The notes under the pieces: generated by a model
Seen by the model: the letters and a program-made list of their open reading frames with translations, nothing else
Told to the model about the DNA's origin: nothing
Database searches by the model: none
DNA from: Alphaproteobacteria bacterium
GTDB taxonomy: Bacteria > Pseudomonadota > Alphaproteobacteria > Rhodobacterales > Rhodobacteraceae
Assembly (NCBI GenBank): GCA_024280735.1
Contig: JAJRPO010000006.1
Coordinates: 1 to 46,037, forward strand
Length of the DNA: 46,037 bases
Direction of reading: 5' to 3'
Shown: piece after piece, positions 6,846-14,902 of the stretch
Numbering within the stretch: the first letter of the stretch is position 1
Layout of the letters: each line of letters opens with the position of its first letter
Made by a program: the position numbers and the translations under genes

Positions 6846-8380
6846 ACTTCAAATTTCAAATCAGCTCGTTCGACGAGGCCATCGATCAGCTCGTGAGAGA
6901 GCTTATAGATCGACTGTTGAGGATGCCCTTTGATGACACCCATATCCCTCAATTCGTCGATTGAGACTGCTGGTTCGATATAGGAGACGAGCAGATAATT
7001 AATGACCTTGACCGGACGCTCCGATGTCGCCTCCCACTCTTCAAGTTGTTCCTCGCTGTAGACTGACCGACCGCCAGTAAGCTGCATGAGGTCTTTCGTA
7101 GAACTTGCTAGCGTGACGCTCTCGAGGACGCCAAGCGCTGTGATCGACTGTGACGGGGGATTCTTCGACGTGCTCTTGTAGAAAAACAGTAGCGATCCTG
7201 CCGGCCCTAGTTTCGATTGGGCGCGACATAGGTAGACTTTGCGGATCGTGTTGCCCGGTCTCGTGATCTTTTCGGCGCGTGATGCTCCGCCGAAAAGATC
7301 CCCTTGGATAGGACGATAGAGGTCCGGATAGAGGGTGTCGTGATAGTCTTCCTTAATCGGGATTCCGAAGCCGAGTGTGCCATCATATACCACAAAACGC
7401 GGATAATTCTCGCGTGCTTGCTCGAAATCCGTCTTGTCATCCAGCGAGGAAAGCGCCTCGGCAGAAAAATCGCGTTCGTAAATGTACTCGCCGTTGGCAT
7501 TTTCACCGGCATTTCGAAACCCGTAGTATTCCAGAAGCTCCATAAGTGCGACCTGATCTTCGTAGGTCGTCAGGTAAGCGAGGCCGTATGCGTTGCTCTG
7601 CGCATACCAAAGAACCTGCTTCAAAAGTAACTCACCCAGCTTAACACCGCGATTCTCGGGTCCCACTTTGAAGGTGCAAATCTTTAGGATCTTTCTAGCT
7701 TTAGTGACAGCATCGGTATCTGCGGCGTCTTCGTCTTTGCGAACAATCAACCCGGCTAATTGCTCATTATCATAGACCACCCAGCACGAACGATGCTGTT
7801 TGACGCACTTCTCCCGCCACCAATCGTCAAACTCTGGATAACCATCCCGAAGGCTATCAAAGAAATCGTCTTCTGCGTCGATCTCGTGGGCTTTCACCTC
7901 GCCGACATGGCGGATGGGGACCTCTTTCGGCTCATAGGTCTGGATGAGAAGTTCGGTAGCGTCGCTAATAAACAGCACGCGTCGCGCCAGATCAGGTGAT
8001 CGTTTTCGAGCGCGTTGATGAAGGCCTTTGTCCTGAGTGACGAGAAAATCCGTCGCCCCTTTCTCAAGGGTGTGTAGAAGCGTCGCGTCCACGACATCGT
8101 TGGCCTTTTTAAGCGGGCCAAAATTAGCTTCGAGATCGGCTCGATCCAAGCCCCGCTGCTTCCTCAACTGGCGATACTTGTCGAATTTACTGAGCGAGAT
8201 TTCTCGGCGCTTTACCTCATTGTCACGAGCGAAATCGTCTTTGGCGGCCTCGTGAACATAGATGTCGACTTTATGAGTCGATGCAAGCGCGTGGAATCTC
8301 GAATAAGCAGCTTCAACTGTATGATTATCTTCGAGCCCGATCAGGATATTCGTATCAATGAGATACGATTGTTGACTCAT
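6842..8380 (-). CDS. PIN nuclease - GNAT acetyltransferase - PUA/ASCH-like fusion
   Basis: A 512-residue protein with three domains. The PIN domain (about 1-145) has the acidic set Asp9 (YLIDTNILIGL), Glu44, Asp98 (NDVVDATLLH) and Asp117 (VTQDKGLHQRA), so it should be an active Mg-dependent RNase. The GNAT domain (about 185-305) has the acetyl-CoA loop ENRGVKLGELLL (244-249) and a late AYLTTYEDQVALMELLEYYGF segment typical of GNATs. The C-terminal domain (about 375-475, RKVYLC...GSLLFFYKS...SITALGVLE) resembles PUA/ASCH/EVE folds, which bind RNA or modified bases. It overlaps the upstream XRE-ASCH gene by 26 bp and the downstream kinase by 4 bp. Likely the effector or toxin of the operon. Domain calls are by motif; the target is unknown. 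Confidence 0.65.
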   Translation of the reverse strand: MSQQSYLIDTNILIGLEDNHTVEAAYSRFHALASTHKVDIYVHEAAKDDFARDNEVKRREISLSKFDKYRQLRKQRGLDRADLEANFGPLKKANDVVDATLLHTLEKGATDFLVTQDKGLHQRARKRSPDLARRVLFISDATELLIQTYEPKEVPIRHVGEVKAHEIDAEDDFFDSLRDGYPEFDDWWREKCVKQHRSCWVVYDNEQLAGLIVRKDEDAADTDAVTKARKILKICTFKVGPENRGVKLGELLLKQVLWYAQSNAYGLAYLTTYEDQVALMELLEYYGFRNAGENANGEYIYERDFSAEALSSLDDKTDFEQARENYPRFVVYDGTLGFGIPIKEDYHDTLYPDLYRPIQGDLFGGASRAEKITRPGNTIRKVYLCRAQSKLGPAGSLLFFYKSTSKNPPSQSITALGVLESVTLASSTKDLMQLTGGRSVYSEEQLEEWEATSERPVKVINYLLVSYIEPAVSIDELRDMGVIKGHPQQSIYKLSHELIDGLVERADLKFEV

Positions 8381-9149
8381 TTCGAAGGGCCTTTCTCAAA
8401 TCATGTTTAGCGTACAAGAATGATTGGGGGGGCATGAAGCCAAATCGCTCTCGCAAATCGGTTAAAGGCATTGGTTTATCGAACGGACGGACATTGGTGA
8501 ATTCCAGTGCCATGCCATATTCGAGACCATCAAAGTACTTGTCAAAATCTGGTCGTTCAATAAAAGCCACATTTGAGTAGCTGCGCCAAATGTCATCGAG
8601 CGTCAACTTCTTGACCGCAGCGATCTCAGCTATGCCAACCATAGCTCGTTCAGGTGAGGTCGAGTAGATGTAGGCGATGGTGCCTTTCGGGGCGGACACC
8701 GGAAACCTCCGCCGCAGTTCTACAGTCTTTTGCCCCATCATGATCTTGCTTGAGTATTGTGGTCGGATACTCAAGACGACGTCGCGATGATGCTTGAACT
8801 TCTCTTCGGCAAACATCGGAAAGATAAGTTGGTCATCGTGAATCGGTTCGACATCAAAGGCCTCTCGGACATGCAAGGAGAGAGGGCTGTCTGCATCGAA
8901 CGATGCGCCAACTTGTAGCTTTCCTCCTAATGCTTCAACATATTTTTGGATTGTTGAAACATGAACATCTGACCGGCCTTTTTCCACTTTAGATACGGAA
9001 GCTTGACCCACATCGAGGCGGCGTGCCATCTCGGCTTGGGTCAAGCCAGAGAACTTTCGCATTTGCTGTAAAGCTTCGCCAATTTTAGCCGATGCATCCT
9101 CGTCCTGTGAACGCCTGATTTCCACGACTTTGCCATTGATATCACCCAT
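8355..9149 (-). CDS. XRE-family regulator fused to ASCH domain
   Basis: A 264-residue protein. I choose ATG 9149 because AGCAGG sits 6 nt upstream; a GTG at 9176 would add nine residues without an RBS. The N-terminus is an XRE helix-turn-helix (about 21-75, SGLTQAEMARRLDVGQASVSKVEKG shape). The C-terminus is an ASCH domain (about 123-225) with the signature G-x-K-x-x-E-x-R at 139-146 (GQKTVELR). ASCH domains are PUA-like RNA-binding or hydrolase modules; E. coli YqfB, a small member, hydrolyses N4-acetylcytidine. As first gene of the operon, facing a perfect palindrome, it probably autoregulates and may act as antitoxin or RNA sensor. Confidence 0.7.
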   Translation of the reverse strand: MGDINGKVVEIRRSQDEDASAKIGEALQQMRKFSGLTQAEMARRLDVGQASVSKVEKGRSDVHVSTIQKYVEALGGKLQVGASFDADSPLSLHVREAFDVEPIHDDQLIFPMFAEEKFKHHRDVVLSIRPQYSSKIMMGQKTVELRRRFPVSAPKGTIAYIYSTSPERAMVGIAEIAAVKKLTLDDIWRSYSNVAFIERPDFDKYFDGLEYGMALEFTNVRPFDKPMPLTDLRERFGFMPPQSFLYAKHDLRKALRNESTIVSH

Positions 9150-9185
9150 GCCCGACCTGCTTTCTTTTTCCAACACGTAACAAAC

Positions 9186-9213
9186 CTAAATATTCCCCGC
9201 AAGGAATATTTAG
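9186..9213 (-). promoter_or_regulatory. Inverted-repeat operator for the XRE-ASCH operon
   Basis: Perfect 11-bp arms (CTAAATATTCC and GGAATATTTAG) are separated by 6 bp, 37 bp upstream of the chosen start. A further half-site, ATATTTAG, lies at 9225-9232. This is the usual shape of an XRE dimer site with an extra half-site for autoregulation. A clear -35/-10 pair is not seen, but the site should cover the promoter. Confidence 0.65.
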
Positions 9214-9671
9214 TCACCCCGTCTATATTTAGTGGCCAAGAGTAATTGCGCTACATCCTAACGCATACGAACACAGTCGCTCAAAGGCATGGTACTCAGC
9301 AGGAAAAGTAGTTTCAGCCTTCACTCCCAAAACGCTGGTTAAGAAACCCAGCGCGAATGTCCGCTTCTTCTGTCAGAAAAATCTTAATTTGCATCTGCAG
9401 CGAATGACCGCAATCCGCCCAACCTGACCTGACCTGACCTGAAGAAAAGCACACTTTGAGGGCCAAATGTCTACGAATTTCGTGGGACACTCGGAACTTA
9501 ACCTATTGTTTTCATTGATGCGGGATTTCGCGCCCGTGGGACACCCAATTATTGATTTAAAACAACTAATTGGATTCTTTGTGGCTCGCTAGCCGCTCCA
9601 ACCTCATTCTTGCCCATTGTTTGCAGCTGGGATATGATTATCTGTGTAAGCGGATAAAATTGGTCATAATA
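9214..9671. other. Intergenic stretch at the island edge, with (CCTGA)x4
   Basis: No credible gene is seen in these roughly 460 bp. Four exact CCTGA units lie at 9423-9442. GTGGGACAC occurs twice (about 9482 and 9536). The DNA lies between the accessory operon and a gene of uncertain origin, so an attachment site may be here, but no direct repeat partner can be seen in the window. Confidence 0.4.
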
Positions 9672-10919
9672 ATGCACAAAAATATTGTGATTTGCCTGGA
9701 CGGTACCGGCAATGAAATTGAAACGAATGAGACCAATGTACTGCGGTTGTTCCGCATTCTGAAAAACTCGGCGGATGATGACACCGACCAAATGGTCTAT
9801 TACCACCCCGGTGTCGGCACCATGGGTCGGAGCAGCCTTGGCTTGCAGTTCATTCAAAAGACCCACGAAGTTCTGGGGCTGGCCTTTGGCAAAGGGCTGG
9901 AGGCCGAGGTTCTGAATGCTTACCGCTTCATCTGCGAGAACTATCGCGGCAAAGAGAAGGATCGGTTTAAGAACGTTACTTATGAAGGTGACAGGATTTA
10001 TCTGTTTGGCTTCAGTCGAGGTGCTTATGGTGCGCGGGTGTTGGCGGGGTTTATTCATCTTTTTGGGTTAGTCCACCCCAGCAAATTGCATATGGCGACG
10101 TATGCTTTTCGGGCATACAGGCGAATTTCCGACCGCGAGCCGGAGGGCGACCTGTCAAAAATATACAGTGATATTAACAAGTTCTACGACATTCTGGACC
10201 CAAAGCTGGCTCCGATTCAGTTTTTGGGGCTTTGGGATACCGTCAGTTCCATGTTGCGGTTCGAGCCAAGCAAGTATTCGATGATCCGCTACGGGCATCA
10301 TCCGGCGGTTGCCAATAATTGCTCTGTTGCCAAGGTGCGTCATGCGTTGGCCATCGATGAAAAGCGTTCGATGTTTCGCAATAATATGTGGGCCGAGCCG
10401 CAGACCAGCTATTCCAGCCGTTTCAAATCGGGCAAGGGAGTGGCGCAGGATGTCAAACAGATGTGGTTCGCGGGATACCATTCCGATGTGGGTGGCAGTG
10501 CCACGGAGGACGAGGCCGGACTGTCCAAAATCACCTTGAAATGGATGTTGGATGAGCTGTGCGATGCCGATGGCAATTGCGCGCTGGAGGTGCGGGACAG
10601 CCGATATGATGCGATTGTTTTGGGCCGGTCGCGGGGCAATGCCAAAAAGAAATATTCAGAACCGGATTATCGGGCACCCGTGCATGATTCCATGAAAATC
10701 GCTTGGCGCATTCTGGAGTATTTCCCTAAGCTCGCCACACGGCGCACTTGGGCAAAACATGATGGCCGCCTGCCGTGGTATTTCCCAATGTCAGAGCCGC
10801 GTGTCATTCCCAAAGATGCGCTAATCCACCCGACAGCCCTGGAGCGCTATCACGACGAAAGCACCCTTTGGCGGCCTGCCAATCTGGCGCGGTATTTGCG
10901 CGAGAGCGAGACCAAATAG
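9672..10919 (+). CDS. DUF2235 / Tle1-like alpha-beta hydrolase
   Basis: A 415-residue protein from ATG 9672 (the frame is open 34 codons further upstream, but the family motif starts right at MHKNIVICLDGTGN). The signature segments are ICLDGTGNE (1-15) and GFSRGAYGAR (nucleophile Ser115), with FAGYHSDVGGS later supplying the likely acid. This is the DUF2235 fold, shared with type VI secretion phospholipase effectors of the Tle1 type. It has no signal peptide. No VgrG, PAAR or immunity gene is adjacent, so it may be a cytoplasmic lipase or esterase rather than a secreted effector. It sits between the accessory region and pgi, convergent with pgi. Confidence 0.7.
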   Translation: MHKNIVICLDGTGNEIETNETNVLRLFRILKNSADDDTDQMVYYHPGVGTMGRSSLGLQFIQKTHEVLGLAFGKGLEAEVLNAYRFICENYRGKEKDRFKNVTYEGDRIYLFGFSRGAYGARVLAGFIHLFGLVHPSKLHMATYAFRAYRRISDREPEGDLSKIYSDINKFYDILDPKLAPIQFLGLWDTVSSMLRFEPSKYSMIRYGHHPAVANNCSVAKVRHALAIDEKRSMFRNNMWAEPQTSYSSRFKSGKGVAQDVKQMWFAGYHSDVGGSATEDEAGLSKITLKWMLDELCDADGNCALEVRDSRYDAIVLGRSRGNAKKKYSEPDYRAPVHDSMKIAWRILEYFPKLATRRTWAKHDGRLPWYFPMSEPRVIPKDALIHPTALERYHDESTLWRPANLARYLRESETK

Positions 10920-10921
10920 CC

Positions 10922-10977
10922 TAAAGCGTTCCGACTTTGCGTTGTTTGATGATTTAGGAAAAAGTCGAAACGCTTTA
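10922..10977. terminator. Bidirectional hairpin between converging genes (AAAGCGTT family)
   Basis: The arms TAAAGCGTTCCGACTTT and AAAGTCGAAACGCTTTA pair with one mismatch. The right arm contains the pgi stop codon. It can terminate both the DUF2235 gene and the zwf-pgl-pgi operon. It shares core AAAGCGTT/GAAACGCTTT with the hairpin at 21393-21427. Confidence 0.6.
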
Positions 10978-12588
10978 TTCAGACAGGCTCGCCAGCAATC
11001 CCAACGTTGAACCATCATGCGGGTCATCGGTTTGCTCGCCGTTTACCAGTGGCAACAGGCGGTTGGCCAGCCGTTTACCCAGCTCTACCCCCCATTGGTC
11101 AAAACTGTTGATGCCCCAAATCACACCTTCGACAAACACGCGGTGTTCATACAGCGCGATGATTTTGCCAAGGGTGCGCGGTGTTAGTTGATCGTACATC
11201 ATTGTGACGCTTGGCCGATTGCCGGGGAAAACGCGGTGGGCTGCCTGGCGGTCCAGTTCGGCCCCCTCAAACCCTTGGTCGCGCATTAGTTTACAGGCAC
11301 GTTTCTTATCGCGCCCGCGCATCAAGGCTTCTGACTGGGCCAGACAATTGGCAATCAGGATGTTATGTTGATGGGCCAAATCTGGCTCGTGGCCCCGTCG
11401 CGCAACCATGAATTCGCAGGGAACTATGCGGGTGCCTTGGTGAATCAACTGGTAAAAGGCATGTTGCCCGTTGGTGCCCGGCTCGCCCCAGACAATCGGG
11501 CCAGAGCGGTATTTCAGGCCGGTGCCATCCATGGCCACGCCTTTGCCGTTACTCTCCATATCCAGCTGTTGCAGATAGGCGGGCAGGCGGGCGAGGCGTT
11601 GATCATAGGGCAGCACCGCGCGGGTGTTATAGCCGCAGATATTGGCGTGCCAGACGCCGACCAAGCCAAGTATAACAGGCAGGTTTTGCGCCAAGGGGGC
11701 GTTGCGAAAATGTGTGTCCATTTCCTCGGCACCGCGCAGAAATTCGGTGAAATGATCCGGCCCGATGGCCAGCATAAGGCTCAGGCCAATCGGGCCCCAA
11801 ACCGAATATCGTCCCCCGACCCAATCCTCAAAGCCAAACACCCGATCCGGTGCGATGCCAAAGGCGGCGGTTTTATCCTCGGCAGTGGAAAGGGCCACCA
11901 GATGTTGGCCAATGTCAGCGGCAGAAACAGACCCCAACAACCAATCCTTGGCGGTGCTGGCATTGGTCATTGTTTCTGTGGTGGTGAACGTATTTGAGGC
12001 GACGATAACCAGAGTTGTTGCTGGATTAAGCCCCTGTAATGTTTCGGTAATATCCGCGCCATCAATATTGGAGATGAAATGGCAACGGGGGCCGTCGGCA
12101 TAGGGCGACAGCGCCACATTCGCCATCACCGGCCCAAGATCAGAGCCGCCAATGCCGATGTTTACCACATCGGTAAATACCTGCCCGCTGGCCGTTTTGA
12201 TTTCACCACTGCGCAGGCCTGTTGCAAAGTCTTTCAATTGATACAGCGTGGCCAGAACCCCCGGCATGACGTCTTGGCCTTCTACAAAGACAGGATCGCC
12301 TGACAGGTTGCGCAAGGCTGTGTGTAAAACGGCGCGCCGCTCTGTCTCATTTATCAATGCACCGCTGAACATCGCGTCGCGTCGGTCCTCTAGGTTTCGG
12401 GATTTTGCAAGGGTAATCAGGCTATCGAAAATTTCTGCATCAAGCCGTGTTTTGGAGTAGTCCATCAACAAATCACCGCAGCGCGCCGAGTAAGTTTCAA
12501 AACGGTTTGGATCCCGATCAAACAACCCTGTCATAGACCGCTTGCCGCGTTCCCCGTGTAATTCCCGAAGTTTTTCCCAAGCGGACAT
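10975..12588 (-). CDS. pgi: Glucose-6-phosphate isomerase
   Basis: A 537-residue cytoplasmic enzyme interconverting glucose 6-phosphate and fructose 6-phosphate. Seen: INETERRAVLHTALR, the sugar-phosphate loop IGIGGSDLGP, ASNTFTTTETM, WVGGRYSVW, MESNGKGV (catalytic Glu region), GTNGQHAFYQL and a late INSFDQWGVELGK (catalytic Lys). Length is as usual for bacterial PGI. It is the last gene of zwf-pgl-pgi, 9 bp after pgl. Together with zwf it feeds hexose phosphate into the Entner-Doudoroff or pentose phosphate route. Confidence 0.97.
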   Translation of the reverse strand: MSAWEKLRELHGERGKRSMTGLFDRDPNRFETYSARCGDLLMDYSKTRLDAEIFDSLITLAKSRNLEDRRDAMFSGALINETERRAVLHTALRNLSGDPVFVEGQDVMPGVLATLYQLKDFATGLRSGEIKTASGQVFTDVVNIGIGGSDLGPVMANVALSPYADGPRCHFISNIDGADITETLQGLNPATTLVIVASNTFTTTETMTNASTAKDWLLGSVSAADIGQHLVALSTAEDKTAAFGIAPDRVFGFEDWVGGRYSVWGPIGLSLMLAIGPDHFTEFLRGAEEMDTHFRNAPLAQNLPVILGLVGVWHANICGYNTRAVLPYDQRLARLPAYLQQLDMESNGKGVAMDGTGLKYRSGPIVWGEPGTNGQHAFYQLIHQGTRIVPCEFMVARRGHEPDLAHQHNILIANCLAQSEALMRGRDKKRACKLMRDQGFEGAELDRQAAHRVFPGNRPSVTMMYDQLTPRTLGKIIALYEHRVFVEGVIWGINSFDQWGVELGKRLANRLLPLVNGEQTDDPHDGSTLGLLASLSE

Positions 12589-12597
12589 TTATAACCT

Positions 12598-13284
12598 TCA
12601 ATCAGCATAATGGACCGAGGTAGGCCCTTTTCGATTTAAAACAATGCGAACAGGGGCTTGTGCCACAGGCCCGACCTCTTGGGCAAGGGCCAAAGCGGCT
12701 TTCTTCTCAGTCCCTGTTATAAGAATATGCGCGGAACCTGCCGATTCCAGAACTGGTGCGGTCAGTGTGATGCGCGGTTCGGCGGCACCGGCTGCCCGCA
12801 TCGGCAGTAAGGGCGGCGCGTCTGGATCAAGCGCCTGTTCCAGTAAATCAGCGCCGGGAAACAGCGAGGCTGTGTGCATGTCAGCCCCCATTCCTAACAC
12901 GCAAACATCAATTGGCAGAACGGCCTGCACGCCCGCACTCAATTGATCCAGCACCTGTTCCGCTGAATCAGCGGGTGCATAGAGTGGCACTAGATCTGCC
13001 GCTTCCGCAGTGTCGTGCAGCAAGTTTTCGCGCAGCAATCGTGTATTGGAGCGAGGCGAGGTTTCCGGTACAAACCGTTCGTCTGTTAGCAATACAGATA
13101 TTTTGGCCCAATCCAGCGGTGCCTTGCGTAGAATTTTGAAAAACGGGGCGGGCGTTGTCCCCCCGGGTACAGCCAAAACCGCTTTGCCGCGTGCAAGGAT
13201 TGCACGGGCCAATTCTGCCGCAACAGTTTTCGCCAAACGATCAAACAGGGCTGCGCGGCTGTCATATTCAATGAAGTCGCTCAA
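12598..13284 (-). CDS. pgl: 6-phosphogluconolactonase
   Basis: A 228-residue enzyme hydrolysing 6-phosphogluconolactone to 6-phosphogluconate, the second step after Zwf. Seen: AVPGGTTPAPFFKIL near residue 40, VLLTDERFVPETSPRSNTR near 65-83, VCVLGMGADMHTASLFPGA, and ITLTAPVLESA, all standard for DevB/Pgl-type lactonases. The ATG overlaps the zwf stop by 4 bp (ATGA), and pgi follows after 9 bp. Confidence 0.95.
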   Translation of the reverse strand: MSDFIEYDSRAALFDRLAKTVAAELARAILARGKAVLAVPGGTTPAPFFKILRKAPLDWAKISVLLTDERFVPETSPRSNTRLLRENLLHDTAEAADLVPLYAPADSAEQVLDQLSAGVQAVLPIDVCVLGMGADMHTASLFPGADLLEQALDPDAPPLLPMRAAGAAEPRITLTAPVLESAGSAHILITGTEKKAALALAQEVGPVAQAPVRIVLNRKGPTSVHYAD

Positions 13285-14735
13285 GACTTTATCTCGCGCC
13301 AGCGCCGTCCGTCACGGTGCAGCAACATCAGCGCGTCATCGGGACCGGAGCTTGAGGGATCATAGGGCAGGGGCTGTTTGCCGGATTCCTGCCAGCCTTT
13401 AATAATCGGATCAACCCAACGCCAAGCGGCCTCTACTTCGTCGCCGCGCATAAACAGGGTTTGGTTGCCGCGAATTACATCCATAATCAACCGCTCGTAA
13501 GCGTCGGGCAGAAAGGCGAACTGATCGCCCAATGCCTCGGAGAATGTCATATCCAGCGGCACCTCGGTCAGGCGCATGCCACCGGGGCCGGGATCTTTGA
13601 TTGTGACGCGCAGGGTGATGCCCTCATCCGGTTGCAGGCGGATGATAAGCGCGTTGCCTTTGCGATTGAAATCACCCTCAAAAATGGAATGGGGCGGGTC
13701 TTTGAAAACCACGGCGATTTCAGACATGCGCGCGCGCAGGCGTTTACCTGTGCGCAGATAAAACGGCGTCCCCGCCCAACGCCAATTGGCGATATTCACC
13801 CGCATGGCGATATAACTTTCGGTGCGGCTGTCAGGGTCTTGCGCATGATCGAGGTAGCTGTCACCCGCGCCTTCGCCGCTATATTGCCCGCGCACATAAT
13901 CGCTGGGGGGCACAGGTTCCAAGGCGCGAATGATCTTGAGTTTTTCGTCACGAACCGCATCGGCACCGTATTTTGCCGGCGGTTCCATCGCCGTCAGGCA
14001 CAGCAATTGCATCAAGTGGTTTTGCACCATATCGCGCATGGCACCGGATTTATTGTAATAGGCCCCGCGCCCATCAACGCCCAAATCCTCCGCTACGGTG
14101 ATTTGTACATGATCGACGTGCTGCGCATTCCACAGCGGTTCAAACAACGCATTGCCAAAGCGGATCGCCATCAGGTTTTGCACAGTTTCTTTACCTAGGT
14201 AGTGGTCAATCCGGTATATCTGGTGTTCTTCAAAACAGGATGTCAGCTCTTTGTTGAGCGCCTCCGCACTGGATAAATCGCGGCCAAAGGGTTTTTCCAC
14301 CACAATCCGGCTGTTATCATTGGTCAGCTTATGTTTGGTCAGTTTGCGGGCGATTTCCCCGAATAGGCCCGGCCCAACGGAAAAATAGAACGCGCTGATC
14401 ACATCTTTACGCAAGTGCTTTTTCAGGCGTTTCCAACCGTCATCTGCAAAAATATCCAGCTGTTCGTATTCAAGCAGCGATAAGAACCGCTCGACGCCCT
14501 CAGATTCGCAACGGCTGTCTTTGACAAATTCACCGATTGCCTTGCGGACAAATTCACGGAATTCATCCGTACTCAATCCACTGCGCGAAGCCCCGATAAT
14601 GCGCGCCTCGGGGGGCAGTTGTCCCGCACACATGCGCCGAAATAGCCCCGGCAGGATTTTGCGCCGCGCCAGATCGCCTGTGCCGCCAAGAATGACCAGA
14701 TCAAACGGGTCAACGGGTATTGTTTGCGCCACCAT
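13281..14735 (-). CDS. zwf: Glucose-6-phosphate 1-dehydrogenase
   Basis: A 484-residue NAD(P)-dependent enzyme oxidising glucose 6-phosphate. Seen: the dinucleotide loop LGGTGDLARRK (a slightly unusual GGTGDLA where GASGDLA is common), VEKPFGRDL, and the catalytic RIDHYLGKETVQN. Later blocks such as KTGAMRDMVQNHLMQLL-type and FYLRTGKRL are present. AGGAG lies just before the ATG. First gene of the operon zwf-pgl-pgi and divergent from the radical SAM gene. Confidence 0.97.
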   Translation of the reverse strand: MVAQTIPVDPFDLVILGGTGDLARRKILPGLFRRMCAGQLPPEARIIGASRSGLSTDEFREFVRKAIGEFVKDSRCESEGVERFLSLLEYEQLDIFADDGWKRLKKHLRKDVISAFYFSVGPGLFGEIARKLTKHKLTNDNSRIVVEKPFGRDLSSAEALNKELTSCFEEHQIYRIDHYLGKETVQNLMAIRFGNALFEPLWNAQHVDHVQITVAEDLGVDGRGAYYNKSGAMRDMVQNHLMQLLCLTAMEPPAKYGADAVRDEKLKIIRALEPVPPSDYVRGQYSGEGAGDSYLDHAQDPDSRTESYIAMRVNIANWRWAGTPFYLRTGKRLRARMSEIAVVFKDPPHSIFEGDFNRKGNALIIRLQPDEGITLRVTIKDPGPGGMRLTEVPLDMTFSEALGDQFAFLPDAYERLIMDVIRGNQTLFMRGDEVEAAWRWVDPIIKGWQESGKQPLPYDPSSSGPDDALMLLHRDGRRWREIKS

Positions 14736-14757
14736 TTGTGCTCCTGAATGCTGTATT

Positions 14758-14771
14758 CGTTATCGCTAACG
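14758..14771 (-). promoter_or_regulatory. Short inverted repeat upstream of zwf
   Basis: CGTTA-tcgc-TAACG lies 23 bp upstream of the zwf ATG in the divergent region. Arms are only 5 bp, so this is a weak candidate for a regulator site. Confidence 0.25.
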
Positions 14772-14902
14772 TAACCTGAATGGCCCTGCAAGGACAATTA
14801 CACACGACAAATTTTCACAAAATCGTGGTCGTGCCAAGCTAGCCTTTGATTTAATACACTTTACATAGTAGCGAGTAGGCCACCAAAAAGGCAGTCGCGT
14901 CA

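Noticed and set aside
9423-9442. (CCTGA)x4 as CRISPR or integration repeat
   Set aside because: Units are only 5 bp with no spacers; simple repeat.
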